Shown one piece after another: positions 19,094-29,900 of a stretch of DNA of 64,000 nt. Positions within the stretch are counted from its first letter, which is position 1. Each line of letters opens with the position of its first letter. The stretch lies in assembly GCA_003130875.1 (NCBI GenBank), contig QEXY01000114.1, positions 29,254-93,253 on the forward strand, written 5' to 3'. The position numbers and the translations under genes are program-made. The notes beneath the pieces were generated by a model. It was given only the letters and a program-made list of their open reading frames with translations, was not told the origin of the DNA and made no database searches. This stretch comes from Ardenticatenia bacterium. Its GTDB lineage: Bacteria; Chloroflexota; Anaerolineae; 4572-78; NAK82.

Positions 19094-20113
19094 ATGCACG
19101 GAAGTGTGATACAGATACGACTCATACTGGTGGCGGCATTGAGCTTGATGGTAGCGTTGGCTGCCTGGGGTGTTCCTCGGGTGCATGCGGCTGCGCCACA
19201 TCAGGGCACCGGCATGGAGGATGCAGCCGTGTTGGCGGCTGCAGGCGTGGGAGGGCATCTCGCCCCCGATGAACAGACGTGGTATCGCTATTATCCGTCA
19301 GGTGCTTCGCTCAACCGCACCGATGCCGTCACGCTGATCTTCAAGCCAGCGGTGCAGCTGGGAGCGGAGGCCATGTATGCCGGATTTCAGATCTTTTCCC
19401 CGCGCCAAGTGACGAGTGGTCAAGATGTCGACACATTGGCACCGATCGGTGTGGGGACGCGTGTGTCGCGTGACGGCGACCCCGACACTGCGGAATACCT
19501 CTGGCAAGGGGTATTGCCCGGCGCCGACCCCTACTATGTTCGGGTGTATAACCACACCTCACTGGGCATCGACTTCTGGCTCTTCCCGGATGATGTGGTG
19601 CACCTGGTGATCCCAGAATCGCCATCCGAGACCGAGCCGGGCGCTGAGGGAACACCTGTTGCCGCAGTATCGGATATCGAAGAAGATTTTCCTTGGGATG
19701 GTGCTGCTATAGGTCATTTGGAGGTCGGCCAGAAAGCATGGTATCGGTGGGGAGCGCCGGGGGAAATTGGCAAACGGCGTGAGTATGCTTTCACTCTGTT
19801 CTTTATGCCGGGAAACACGGTGTTCGCCGACCGCGTGAAGTTCGAGTTATTGACTGAGGCACAACGTCAGGCGCGTCAGAGTGGCAACGTGCTCGCCAAC
19901 ACGGGCGCCGGGGCAATCGTCTCGCGCGATGGGGATCCGGTCACCGGCGAACGTTTCTGGCACGGACACCTGATCGCCGGCGAGGCGTTCCTGCTCCACA
20001 TTGCCAACGACTCGGATGTTCCGATCGATTACTGGCTTTTGCAAGGAGACATCGAGCGACTCGAACTGGAGAAGTACGCCACACCGACGCCTACTCCCAC
20101 TCTTACGCCATGA
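19094..20113 (+). CDS. Secreted protein with internal duplication
   Basis: Signal peptide; repeated VSRDGDPxTxExxWxGxL...IDxWLxxxD; ends PTPTPTLTP. Confidence 0.7.
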   Translation: MHGSVIQIRLILVAALSLMVALAAWGVPRVHAAAPHQGTGMEDAAVLAAAGVGGHLAPDEQTWYRYYPSGASLNRTDAVTLIFKPAVQLGAEAMYAGFQIFSPRQVTSGQDVDTLAPIGVGTRVSRDGDPDTAEYLWQGVLPGADPYYVRVYNHTSLGIDFWLFPDDVVHLVIPESPSETEPGAEGTPVAAVSDIEEDFPWDGAAIGHLEVGQKAWYRWGAPGEIGKRREYAFTLFFMPGNTVFADRVKFELLTEAQRQARQSGNVLANTGAGAIVSRDGDPVTGERFWHGHLIAGEAFLLHIANDSDVPIDYWLLQGDIERLELEKYATPTPTPTLTP

Positions 20114-20185
20114 AACTTCACACCGGATGTCACTTCAGGCATTACTCTCCAGAACAGTTCATCAATTGCCAGAGGAGCTCGCACT

Positions 20186-21064
20186 ATGAGTGAAGAAGTA
20201 GAACACGTGTTGAGCGTCGGTTGTGAGTGCGGGGAAGGCCCCCTGTGGGTACCCGAAGAGCAAGCGTTGTACTGGGTGGACATCCCAGCCTGCAAAGTCT
20301 TTCGTTACCATCCGGAAAGCGGTCGACATACCATCTTCACTTTCGAGGTGCCGGTGTCCGCTTTGGGGTTGCGTGAAGTCGGAGGGTTTGTCGTCGCCAC
20401 GGCGAAGGGTTTCGCCTTCTGGCAGCCACCGGCGACGCAATTGCAGTTTATCGCAGATCCGGAAGCAGACCGGCCGGACAATCGCTTCAACGACGGTGCG
20501 GTAGATCGCCAGGGCCGTTTTTGGGCCGGCACGATGAACAACGTGCAACCTGAGGCACCGGACGGCGCGCTCTATCGTCTCGATGTCGATCTGTCTGTGC
20601 ACAAGATGGCCGAAGGGTTTGCCGTCTATAACGGCGGCGCCTGGAGCCCGGATGGTCGCACGATGTACGTCACCAATACGCTGCGCGGCGAGATCTGGGC
20701 GTATGAATTCGATCCGGCCACCGGCGAGCTGGGAGGTCGCCGTCTTTTCGCGCGCGTGCCGGAGGAAGAGGGTTGGCCGGACGGGCACACGGTGGACAGC
20801 GAGGGATGTCTGTGGAGCGCACACTGGGGCGGATGGCGTGTCACCCGGTACGATCCCGAAGGCAAAATCGAACGTGTCATCCGGATGCCGGTGAGCCAGG
20901 TGAGCTGCTGTCGCTTCGGTGGCGCAAATCTGGATGTGCTGTATATCACCACCGCATGGGAAGGGATGACCCTAGAACAACGCCATGCTGAGCCGATGGC
21001 GGGAGATTTGTTCCGCATCCACGTGGATGTCAAAGGCCTGCCTGAACCACGCTTCAAAGGGTGA
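20186..21064 (+). CDS. SMP-30/gluconolactonase/regucalcin family protein
   Basis: GEGPLWVPEEQALYWVDIPACKVFRY, DNRFNDGAVDRQGRFWAGTM, GAWSPDGRTMYVTNT. Confidence 0.92.
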   Translation: MSEEVEHVLSVGCECGEGPLWVPEEQALYWVDIPACKVFRYHPESGRHTIFTFEVPVSALGLREVGGFVVATAKGFAFWQPPATQLQFIADPEADRPDNRFNDGAVDRQGRFWAGTMNNVQPEAPDGALYRLDVDLSVHKMAEGFAVYNGGAWSPDGRTMYVTNTLRGEIWAYEFDPATGELGGRRLFARVPEEEGWPDGHTVDSEGCLWSAHWGGWRVTRYDPEGKIERVIRMPVSQVSCCRFGGANLDVLYITTAWEGMTLEQRHAEPMAGDLFRIHVDVKGLPEPRFKG

Positions 21065-22849
21065 GTGCTGCTGGGGATGAGCACCATTGGGCGCAGCAGG
21101 TCGCTGACCGCCTTATGGCCTCTTTATGCCCTGGTGGTTGCGCTTGTGATCCTGCTGGTAGCGGAGGCAGGGAACGGTTTCCCGCAGCTCGCCTTCTACC
21201 TGACCGGTGAAGAGGAGTTGCTCCCCCAAGTGACCGGTCTCATCCAGCTGGTTTTCAACCTGACGCGTCCCCCATTGCAGCTGGCTGAGGAAGTGCCGGT
21301 GGCTCATACGGGTCTGAATCCATTTGGCGTCAACACCTTTCTTCAGAATGAGGCAGACCCCCTCAAGCGACGGCGTGCCATCGAGATGATCGCAGCAGCG
21401 GGCTTCCGTTGGATTCGCCAGGAATTCCCTTGGGAGGACATCGAGATCCATGGCCCGGGCGATACCATCGATCGGCGTCACACACCGCCCCGCTCGGCCT
21501 GGGAGAAGTATGATCAGATTGTGGAGTTATGCCAGGCATATAATATTCAAATCATCGCTCGTCTCAGCACGCCACCTGACTGGAGCCGCAGTGCGGGCAA
21601 GCAGAAGGGCGCTTTTGCGCCACCCGATAATCTGGAGGACTTCGGCAACTACGTCGAAGCGGTGGTACGCCGCTATCGTGGGCGCATCCGTTACTATCAG
21701 ATCTGGAATGAACCGAACATCTATCCGGAGTGGGGTGAACAACCGGTGGATGCCCGCCAGTATGTCGCTCTGCTCAAAGAGGCCTATATCCGGGCCAAGG
21801 CGGCAGATCCGGACGCGGTGATCATCACCGGTGCTCTCGCCGCGACCATCGAGTTAGATCGCTATCCGCATGGATTGACGGATGCATTGTTCCTCCAACA
21901 GATGTACGATGCCGGCGCAGCACCCTATTTCGACATACTGGCCATCCAGGGATACGGCCTGTGGTCCGGTCCGTATGATCGCCGGATGCAGCCGCGTGTG
22001 CTCAATTTCTCGCGTCCGCTGTACATCCGCGACATTATGGTGCGTAACGGGGACGCCCATAAGCCGATCTGGCTTTCCGAAATGGCCTGGAACGCGCTGC
22101 CGCCGGATGTGGCATTGCCAGCTGCCTATGGTCGGGTGACGCTTGAGCAGCAGGCGCGTTATGCCGTGCTGGCTTATCAACGTCTCCAAGAAGAATGGCC
22201 GTGGGTGGGTGTCGCGACCTATTGGTTCTTAAAGCAGGCGGATGAGCGAGAGCGGGAGCGCAATCCCCAGTATTACTTTCGCATGCTCGAGCCCGATTTT
22301 ACCCCTTTGCCGGTCTATCATGCCTTGCGGGCTGCAGCGCATATGCCGCCGATCATGTACCGCGGTTATCATCAGGAAGACCATTGGGCAGTCGAGTACG
22401 ATGCAGGTTGGGAAAGTGCGCGCGACCCACGCGCCGTTTTAGGGGGATACCGCCATGCGTTGCGCAATGGGGCACGTGTGCAATTCACCTTCAACGGAAC
22501 CGACCTGTGGCTGGTGGCATTCTCCTCAGGAGGCTGGCTGCGCGTCACGGTCGACTCAGATGCGGAGTTTGGGGTGCGTCTGCCCGCTTGCGCTGAGAGA
22601 AATAGTGTATCCATCCCATTAGCGCGTGGGTTATCACCCGGTCGTCATCAGGTCGTTCTCACTGCGTGGTCGGACGCAGAGGGGAACATGCCATCCATAG
22701 ATGGCTGGATTGTCCAGGACCTATGGTTTGAATGGTGGGCACGGCGCAGCCTGAGCTACCTGGCTTTGGGGGGTGCTATCAGCGGCCTGGCCTGGCTCGT
22801 GCTCCATCAGCGTGCGGTGCTAGGACGCAACGCATCGCCTAGGCAGTGA
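21065..22849 (+). CDS. Membrane-anchored glycoside hydrolase (GH39/GH5-like)
   Basis: RWIRQEFPWEDIEI, YYQIWNEPNIYPEWG, KPIWLSEMAWN; TM at both ends. Confidence 0.75.
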   Translation: MLLGMSTIGRSRSLTALWPLYALVVALVILLVAEAGNGFPQLAFYLTGEEELLPQVTGLIQLVFNLTRPPLQLAEEVPVAHTGLNPFGVNTFLQNEADPLKRRRAIEMIAAAGFRWIRQEFPWEDIEIHGPGDTIDRRHTPPRSAWEKYDQIVELCQAYNIQIIARLSTPPDWSRSAGKQKGAFAPPDNLEDFGNYVEAVVRRYRGRIRYYQIWNEPNIYPEWGEQPVDARQYVALLKEAYIRAKAADPDAVIITGALAATIELDRYPHGLTDALFLQQMYDAGAAPYFDILAIQGYGLWSGPYDRRMQPRVLNFSRPLYIRDIMVRNGDAHKPIWLSEMAWNALPPDVALPAAYGRVTLEQQARYAVLAYQRLQEEWPWVGVATYWFLKQADERERERNPQYYFRMLEPDFTPLPVYHALRAAAHMPPIMYRGYHQEDHWAVEYDAGWESARDPRAVLGGYRHALRNGARVQFTFNGTDLWLVAFSSGGWLRVTVDSDAEFGVRLPACAERNSVSIPLARGLSPGRHQVVLTAWSDAEGNMPSIDGWIVQDLWFEWWARRSLSYLALGGAISGLAWLVLHQRAVLGRNASPRQ

Positions 22850-22887
22850 TAGCCCAACCGACTGGATTCCTGTTCGGATCGCGCCAC

Positions 22888-23922
22888 TCAGTGGGCGCGT
22901 TGTACCAGGGAAAGCGCCAGCTCGCGCAACACTCCAGTCGCTTGAGGCTCGGCGCCTAACGCCTCGATCTCCGCCAGCGTTTCGTGCAAGTAACGGGTGG
23001 CGAGCTGTTCAGCGTATGCACGCGCGCCGCACGCATCCAGGATGCGCACAGCCTCGATTACATCAGCTTCGCTCAACTGCTCCTGAGAATAGAGATGACG
23101 CAAGCGATTCGCCCATATATCCTCAGCTTTGTTCAGGGCGTAAATAACCGGCAGAGTTTTCTTACGGCTGCGCAGATCATCCGCGACCGGTTTGCCGGTC
23201 ACCTCGGGTTCCCCCCAGATACCCAATATGTCGTCCTGGATTTGGAAGGCGAGACCCAACTTTTCTCCGACGCTACGATAGCGCTCGGTGAGTATCATCT
23301 CACCCAAGGCGACCAATGCTCCCAATTGCATAGCACACCCCAAGAGCGCCGCGGTCTTTCCGGTGATCATGGCCATATAAGCATCGGCGTCCACTTCCAG
23401 CGTGCTCTCGAAAGCGAGATCCAGGTGTTGGCCGCGGCACAGTGCCAGACACGCTTCATCCAAGATGCGCAGGGCGGAGACCACGCAATGAGCTGGGATG
23501 CCGTAGCACGATAGGCGCTGCAAAGCCAGGTGAGCCAGCACAAACATGGCGTCGCCGGTGTTAATGGCTTGCGCATCGCCCCACAGTGACCACACCGTGC
23601 GTCGTCCACGCCGCGTGGGACTACGGTCCTCAATGTCGTCGTGCACCAGGGAGAAATTGTGGATGATCTCCACCGCCGCTGCGGCTGGCAGAGCGCTCTG
23701 GGGGGAGCCACCAGCTGCCTGACAAGCCAGGAGTGTCAAGAGGGGGCGCAAGCGTTTGCCGGTACGCGCCGTAGTAGGTCGAAAGTGCTCATCACTCCAT
23801 CCCATGTGGTAGTGCATCATGCCGGCGAAGGCATCATTCCCGCTCTCAGGCGACAGCATACACGCACGCAATTCCTGTTCGATGAGTGGCATAAATGTGT
23901 CCATTGCTTGCTGCAAACTCAT
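22888..23922 (-). CDS. Polyprenyl synthetase (isoprenyl diphosphate synthase)
   Basis: [16 protein letters not shown] first Asp-rich motif; [14 protein letters not shown] second motif. Confidence 0.93.
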   Translation of the reverse strand: MSLQQAMDTFMPLIEQELRACMLSPESGNDAFAGMMHYHMGWSDEHFRPTTARTGKRLRPLLTLLACQAAGGSPQSALPAAAAVEIIHNFSLVHDDIEDRSPTRRGRRTVWSLWGDAQAINTGDAMFVLAHLALQRLSCYGIPAHCVVSALRILDEACLALCRGQHLDLAFESTLEVDADAYMAMITGKTAALLGCAMQLGALVALGEMILTERYRSVGEKLGLAFQIQDDILGIWGEPEVTGKPVADDLRSRKKTLPVIYALNKAEDIWANRLRHLYSQEQLSEADVIEAVRILDACGARAYAEQLATRYLHETLAEIEALGAEPQATGVLRELALSLVQRAH

Positions 23923-24971
23923 CTTGCTATCACCTTTTCATGTTCTCCCCATACGATCAGATAGGGGGTATCGCGCAGCTCGGCCAAGTTCTTGGCACCG
24001 ATGCAGAACATGGCGATGCGCAATTCGGTCACCGTCGCTTGGGCCACCTCTATCACAGCTGCGGTGGAGGTCGTCGCCGCTTTCAAGAATGGGCGGCTGA
24101 GACCACCCAGGTGAGCGCCCAACGCGATGGCTTTGGCTACATCCAGGCCATTGCGTAGGCCGCCACTGGCAATGAGCACAACCCCTGGCGCTGCCTCGCG
24201 CACCATCCGGATGGAGTCGACGGTAGGGATGCCCCAGTCACGGAACGTGGCAGCCACCCGTCGTCTCAACGGGTCGGTGGTACGATGCATCTCCACCTGA
24301 CTCCAGCTGGTGCCACCGGCACCGGCCACATCAATCGCCGCCACGCCGGCTGCGACAAGCTGACGCGCCACTTCGCGTGAAATTCCCCACCCCACTTCCT
24401 TGACCACCACAGGTACCTCCATCTGCCGACACACTTGCTCAATGCGTCGCAGCAGCCCAGCGAAGTTAGTGTCTCCGCCAGGTTGCAGCGCCTCCTGCAA
24501 AGCGTTAAGGTGCAGGATGAGGGCATCTGCTTCGGTGATCTCCACGGCGCGGCGACACTCGTCCACCGAATACCCGTAATTCAGCTGCACGGCGCCCAGA
24601 TTGGCCAGCAAGGGGACGTCGGGGGCGACAGTGCGCACCCGAAAAGAGGCAGCCAGGGTAGCGTCTTCCAGGGCGGCACGCAGTGAGCCCAGCCCCATCG
24701 CAATCCCCATTTGTTGCGCCGCCTCAGCCAGACGATAGTTGATCAGACGGGCTTGCTCGGTGCCACCTGTCATGGATGAAATCAGCAGAGGAGCGCGAAT
24801 CGGTTTGTCAAAAAGAGCGGTGCTGGTATCGACTTCGGCTAGATCAATTTCTGGCAACGCCTGGTGGATAAAACGATAGCGTTCCAGCCCGGTGGTGAGA
24901 CGGTCGAATTCGACATCCTCTTCCAGGCTGATGCGAATATGCTCTGCTTTGCGGTGTTCAATGCTGTTCAC
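23919..24971 (-). CDS. fni: Type 2 isopentenyl-diphosphate delta-isomerase
   Basis: [52 protein letters not shown] start proposed. Confidence 0.92.
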   Translation of the reverse strand: MNSIEHRKAEHIRISLEEDVEFDRLTTGLERYRFIHQALPEIDLAEVDTSTALFDKPIRAPLLISSMTGGTEQARLINYRLAEAAQQMGIAMGLGSLRAALEDATLAASFRVRTVAPDVPLLANLGAVQLNYGYSVDECRRAVEITEADALILHLNALQEALQPGGDTNFAGLLRRIEQVCRQMEVPVVVKEVGWGISREVARQLVAAGVAAIDVAGAGGTSWSQVEMHRTTDPLRRRVAATFRDWGIPTVDSIRMVREAAPGVVLIASGGLRNGLDVAKAIALGAHLGGLSRPFLKAATTSTAAVIEVAQATVTELRIAMFCIGAKNLAELRDTPYLIVWGEHEKVIAR

Positions 24972-25068
24972 CCTAGTAACCCGTGTGCTGGGCGATCGAG
25001 CCCGGATAATGTACCCGAACCTGAGTGTAACAATGGGCGCCACGTCTGTCAACCTGGTTCGGTTTGCT

Positions 25069-25097
25069 TTGCCCAAAGATGCCCGACGTGTTACAAT
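25069..25097 (+). promoter_or_regulatory. Candidate promoter of the phosphomannomutase operon
   Basis: TTGCCC, 17 bp, TACAAT. Confidence 0.5.
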
Positions 25098-25180
25098 AAA
25101 GTGGGCGTGATGGTCACCTGGCATAGTTGGTAAAAACAGGGCGGACTGCCGATCTTAGCCCAGGGTGTGTGTGGAGTGTT

Positions 25181-26614
25181 ATGACTAAGGGACCATCACC
25201 AGATTCAATGCCTGATACCGATACGTCTGACAAACCTGTCATTAACCCGCATCTTGTGCGCGGATATAGCATCCGCGGACTGGCAGACCGAGACCTGCCC
25301 GATGAGGTGGTTGCCCGGATCGGTTATGCAGCGGGTATTTATTTTTCCCATTGGCATCAACCGACGGTCGTCGTCGGGCGGGACGCGCGCCTCAGCTCCC
25401 CGCGCATCAGTGCCGCGCTGACCGCTGCATTGCTCCACGCTGGTGTGCATGTGATCGACATAGGTTTGGTGCCGACACCGGTGCACAACTTTGCCACCGA
25501 TCTATGTGACCCCGCCGCTGGTATTATGGTGACGGCGAGTCACAACCCACCGGAATATAACGGTCTCAAGTTGCGTCGGGAGCGCACCCTGGATGCTCAA
25601 GAGTTGCACGAGATCGTTGCGCTGGCAGCTCGTTCATCGCCTCCTTTCACGTCACTGCCCAATGCGGCTGCGCTTCTGACGCGAACGGACGTGGTGCCAA
25701 CCTATCTAGAACAAGTGCGCCGTTATGGGGATGTGCGTCGTCCGCTCAAGGTGGTGCTGGATGGCGGCCATGGCACCAACGGGCCGCTGGTCGCATCACT
25801 CCTGCGCACGTGGGGCTGCCAGGTGGTCGAGCTGCACTGCGTTCCGGATGGGCATTTCCCTCAACGCGATCCCGACCCGACTGCGCCGGGTGCAGTGGAT
25901 GCGTTGGTGACAGCTGTGCGCCGCGAGGCGGCCGAGATCGGTCTGGCATTCGACGGAGATGGCGACCGATTAGTGGTCGTGGATGAACAGGGAACGCGGA
26001 TCTTGGGTGACCAAATCATGATGCTGTTGGCGCGCGAGGTGCTGCGCCAGCAGCCGGGGGCGCGTATTGTGTTCGAGGCGCTGTGCACCCGCGCCCTTTA
26101 CGATGATGTGCTTGCTCATGGTGGTGAGCCAATCGTCACACCCACTGGCTACGCCTATGTCCACGCCGCCGTTCTCGACCACGCGGCTGCGCTGGGTGGC
26201 GAATTGTCCGGTCATCTGTTCTTCAACCTGCCAGGCTTTCGCTTCGACGATGCCATCCTGGGCGCGCTGCGGGTGCTCAGCCTCCTTTCTCGAGACACCC
26301 TATCGCTCTCGGAGATGGTGCGTGCGTTGCCGGCCTACCACTCCTCCCCCCCGCTGCGGATCGCCTGCTCGGACACTGTCAAGCGCGAGGTCGTAGCGAG
26401 GGTGCGTGACCATTTTGCGCGTCTTTGGCCGGTGGATGAACTGGATGGCGTGCGCATTGACTTCGGCGATGGTTGGGGAACCGTGCGCGCCTCGAATACA
26501 CAGCCTGCGCTGGTGCTACGTTTCGAGGCACGCTCAGCAGCACGCCTAGCCGAGATCACGAGCGTGGTCATAAAGCAGGTAGAGCACGCTATGCGGGAGT
26601 GTGAAGTTGGTTGA
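25181..26614 (+). CDS. Phosphomannomutase/phosphoglucomutase
   Basis: MVTASHNPPEYNGLKL, AFDGDGDRLVVVDEQG. Confidence 0.93.
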   Translation: MTKGPSPDSMPDTDTSDKPVINPHLVRGYSIRGLADRDLPDEVVARIGYAAGIYFSHWHQPTVVVGRDARLSSPRISAALTAALLHAGVHVIDIGLVPTPVHNFATDLCDPAAGIMVTASHNPPEYNGLKLRRERTLDAQELHEIVALAARSSPPFTSLPNAAALLTRTDVVPTYLEQVRRYGDVRRPLKVVLDGGHGTNGPLVASLLRTWGCQVVELHCVPDGHFPQRDPDPTAPGAVDALVTAVRREAAEIGLAFDGDGDRLVVVDEQGTRILGDQIMMLLAREVLRQQPGARIVFEALCTRALYDDVLAHGGEPIVTPTGYAYVHAAVLDHAAALGGELSGHLFFNLPGFRFDDAILGALRVLSLLSRDTLSLSEMVRALPAYHSSPPLRIACSDTVKREVVARVRDHFARLWPVDELDGVRIDFGDGWGTVRASNTQPALVLRFEARSAARLAEITSVVIKQVEHAMRECEVG

Positions 26615-27368
26615 GCGAGGGCTAGCAGTGATAATTTTGGCGGCCGGCCAGGGCAAACGGATGCACTCCGACCTGCCCAAGGTATTGCATCCGCTGCTGG
26701 GACGTCCGATGATCGCTTATGTGCTGGATGCGGCGCGCGCACTTCACCCGGAACGTCTGGTGGTCGTGGTGGGACACAAGGGCGATCAGGTGCGCGCGGC
26801 GCTCGGCGATGGAGTCCTCTTTGCCGAGCAAAAGCAGCGCCTGGGTACCGGACATGCCGTGTTCCAGGCGCGTGCAGCGGTGGGCGATTGCAAAACGGTG
26901 TTGGTGTTGTATGGGGACATGCCGCTGCTGCGCGCAGAAACGTTGCGCGCGCTTTACCAACTGTACCGCAGCAACAACGCTCCCATTGCCATGCTTGTGG
27001 TGCGCGACACCGTATCACGCGGGTTTGGACGTATCATCCGGGATGCGTCGGGACGGGTACAGGCGATTGTCGAAGAGGCAGAATGCACGCCCGAGCAGCT
27101 GACCATCACGGAGCTCAATCCGGGCGTTTATTGCTTTGATGCCGATTGGTTGTGGCAGCACCTGCCGAACCTGCCCTTGCATCCTGACAAGGGAGAAGCG
27201 GGCGAGTACTTTCTCACCGATTTGGTAGCGATGGCGGTTGCGGAAGGACATACAGTGCACGATATGCTCACCACCGATTCTCTTGAGGCGTTTGGCGTCA
27301 ACACGCCGGAACATCTGGCTGAGGCTGAAGCAGCGCTCAAACGTCGTCTTCAAACCGAGGAGGTGTAG
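26601..27368 (+). CDS. GlmU-like NTP transferase (pyrophosphorylase domain only)
   Basis: VIILAAGQGKRMHSDLPKVLHPLLGRPM; GTG start overlapping upstream gene. Confidence 0.9.
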   Translation: MKLVERGLAVIILAAGQGKRMHSDLPKVLHPLLGRPMIAYVLDAARALHPERLVVVVGHKGDQVRAALGDGVLFAEQKQRLGTGHAVFQARAAVGDCKTVLVLYGDMPLLRAETLRALYQLYRSNNAPIAMLVVRDTVSRGFGRIIRDASGRVQAIVEEAECTPEQLTITELNPGVYCFDADWLWQHLPNLPLHPDKGEAGEYFLTDLVAMAVAEGHTVHDMLTTDSLEAFGVNTPEHLAEAEAALKRRLQTEEV

Positions 27369-27375
27369 TTCATCT

Positions 27376-28089
27376 ATGCTCAGGTCGGAGGATTTCTTCG
27401 ATTTATCGCGTTATGCCCATCGTGAGTTGTTCTGTGACCGACGTGTTATCTACGTTTGGGATGTGTTGAAGCTGCTCAAGGAATATCTCGAACACATAAT
27501 AAAGCCGGAAATCCAGGGCGAGGTCATGCCGGGTGCCTATATCGTCGGAGACCATATTTTCATCGGCGCCGGTTCGGTTGTGGAGCCGGGCGCGCTTATC
27601 AAAGGGCCGGCGTACATCGGACGCAACACCCAGGTGCGTCACGGAGCGTATGTGCGGGAACGCGTCCTGATCGGTGACTATTGTGTCGTCGGCCATGCTA
27701 CCGAGATCAAGGACACCATTATGCTGGACAATGCCCATGCGGCACACTTCGCCTATCTGGGGGATAGCATTGTGGGCAATCACGTTAACCTGGGCGCTGG
27801 CACGCGCCTGGCTAACTTGAAGCTGGACGGCTCCAACGTGCGGGTACGTTTCGGCGACGAGATACTGGACACCGGTATGCGCAAGCTGGGTGCCATTCTG
27901 GGCGACCGGGTACAGACCGGCTGTAATACGGTGACTAACCCGGGCACCCTGTTGGCGCCCGATTGTCGCGTGTATGCGTTGACATCGCCGCGCGGTTACT
28001 ACCCGCCAGGGAGTATTATCCGACCAAGCAGCGGAGTGGAAACGATTGTGATGCGCCAATCGGGTATGGCGGAAGGGCAGGGTTCATAA
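27376..28089 (+). CDS. Left-handed beta-helix acyltransferase-like protein (GlmU C-terminal-like)
   Basis: Hexapeptide repeats GAYIVGDHIFIGAGSVVEPGALIKGPAYIGRNTQVRHGAYVRERVLIGDYC. Confidence 0.85.
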   Translation: MLRSEDFFDLSRYAHRELFCDRRVIYVWDVLKLLKEYLEHIIKPEIQGEVMPGAYIVGDHIFIGAGSVVEPGALIKGPAYIGRNTQVRHGAYVRERVLIGDYCVVGHATEIKDTIMLDNAHAAHFAYLGDSIVGNHVNLGAGTRLANLKLDGSNVRVRFGDEILDTGMRKLGAILGDRVQTGCNTVTNPGTLLAPDCRVYALTSPRGYYPPGSIIRPSSGVETIVMRQSGMAEGQGS

Positions 28090-28092
28090 AAA

Positions 28093-29499
28093 GTGGGATC
28101 CGATGTGGGTGCGTCGCTGGTGCTCTTTCTTCTGTTGGTTCTGTCTCATGCGTTCTTTGTCGCCGCAGAGGTTGCCATCGTCTCGCTGGACAAGGCGCGT
28201 CTGAGCTTGCTGACAGAGGAGAGGCATGGTGCAGCCCGTTTAATCGAACGTTTTGCACATAACCCTATATATCTATCGGTCACCACGCAGCTGGCCACCA
28301 AATCGTTGATCTTCCTGGCTGTGGTGCTGGCCCTTGTGCACTATAGCCCTCTGCTGACGGCGCAGCTTGCGCAGCTCACCCCGGGATGGTCGACTGTGAC
28401 GCATCAGTCACTCGCGGTCGGTCTGATCGCTCTGGTGCTGATGCTAGTGATGGTTTTCTTGGGTGAGATGGTGCCACGCGTCGTCGCAGCACGCTATCCT
28501 GAGCGGGTGGCGACGCTGACCATTTATCCTGTAACCTTGCTGGGGTTCATTGCTTCACCGATCGCGCGCGCTGGCATGGCGTTGAACGCCTGGTTAACCG
28601 GCACACCTGTTGCGGTCATAGGCGCCAACTTGCCAACCGTCACCGAAGAGCAGATCAAGACCTTGGTAGATGCCGGGGAAGAAGGTGGCATCATCGAAGA
28701 AGAAGAACGCGAGATGATCTATTCCATCTTTGAGCTGGGCGACACGTTGGCACGCGAGGTGATGGTACCACGGATCGATATGGTCGCGTTAGAGGTCAAC
28801 GCGAGCATCGAGGAAGCACTGCGCGTGATCGTGGAAGCCGGACATTCGCGCATTCCAGTCTATGACGAGACGATCGACAACATTGTAGGCATCCTCTACG
28901 CTAAGGACATCCTGAAACACTGGCCGCATCTTGAAACATTGCATCTGCGCGACATTCTGCGTGAACCCTACTTCATTCCGGAGACTAAGCCAGTAGATGA
29001 GCTCCTGCAAGAGTTGCAACGGCGCAAGGTCCATATAGCTATTGTCGTGGACGAGTACGGTGGGGTGGCGGGCCTGGTCACGATCGAGGACATCCTTGAG
29101 GAGATCGTGGGTGAGATTCAGGATGAATACGACTCTGAAGAGCCCTCGCTGGTACTGCTCAGCCCGGATGAAGCAATCTGCGAAGGGCGCACCGACTTGG
29201 ACGACATCAATGAGGCGCTTCACGCTGAGTTGCCCACAGACGTGAGCGACACGGTGGGTGGGTTGATTTACAGCTGCCTGGGTCGTGTCGCTGTGGTAGG
29301 TGATCAGGTGCGTTTCGGCGACCTGGAGCTCACCGTGCTGGCCGTCACAGGACGCCGTATTAAGAAGGTACGCGTGAAACGGCTGCCCATAGATCAAGCG
29401 GCGAGCTCGATGATCTCGTGCGGCGATGGAAATGTTCTCTCTCCTAAAACACCGCCGGCGCCATCATTGCCCTCAGAGAGCCAGAGCATTGTCGGATGA
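28093..29499 (+). CDS. Hemolysin/CorC (CNNM) family protein with CBS domains
   Basis: EEEREMIYSIFELGDTLAREVMVPRIDM; CBS pair; transporter-associated C-terminal domain. Confidence 0.92.
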   Translation: MGSDVGASLVLFLLLVLSHAFFVAAEVAIVSLDKARLSLLTEERHGAARLIERFAHNPIYLSVTTQLATKSLIFLAVVLALVHYSPLLTAQLAQLTPGWSTVTHQSLAVGLIALVLMLVMVFLGEMVPRVVAARYPERVATLTIYPVTLLGFIASPIARAGMALNAWLTGTPVAVIGANLPTVTEEQIKTLVDAGEEGGIIEEEEREMIYSIFELGDTLAREVMVPRIDMVALEVNASIEEALRVIVEAGHSRIPVYDETIDNIVGILYAKDILKHWPHLETLHLRDILREPYFIPETKPVDELLQELQRRKVHIAIVVDEYGGVAGLVTIEDILEEIVGEIQDEYDSEEPSLVLLSPDEAICEGRTDLDDINEALHAELPTDVSDTVGGLIYSCLGRVAVVGDQVRFGDLELTVLAVTGRRIKKVRVKRLPIDQAASSMISCGDGNVLSPKTPPAPSLPSESQSIVG

Positions 29500-29885
29500 A
29501 CTACGCTCGGCTGATCGATCTGGCCCTGCAAGCGCGCGAGCATGCGTATGCTCCGTACTCCCGCTTCAAAGTGGGGGCGGCTCTGTTGACTGCCTCAGGG
29601 CACATCTACACCGGTTGTAACATCGAAAACGTCGCTTTCTCGCCTTCAGTATGTGCCGAGCGCACTGCTATCTTCAAGGCGGTGTCCGAGGGGGAGCGTG
29701 AGTTCGTAGCCATTGCCATTGTCACCCAGAACGGCATCCCACCGTGTGGTGTCTGTCGGCAAGTGATGATGGAATTTGCTCCCAACATCACGCTTGTCAT
29801 CGCCAACCTGAAAGGCGACTACCGCGTCACCACATTGAGCGAACTGTTCCCGAACGCCTTTACGCCGTCGCAGTTACCTCGCTGA
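29496..29885 (+). CDS. cdd: Cytidine deaminase
   Basis: APYSRFKVGAALLTASGHIYTGCNIENVAFSPSVCAERTAIFKAVSEG; PPCGVCRQVMMEF. Confidence 0.95.
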   Translation: MNYARLIDLALQAREHAYAPYSRFKVGAALLTASGHIYTGCNIENVAFSPSVCAERTAIFKAVSEGEREFVAIAIVTQNGIPPCGVCRQVMMEFAPNITLVIANLKGDYRVTTLSELFPNAFTPSQLPR

Positions 29886-29900
29886 GCACGGAAATCGCCA

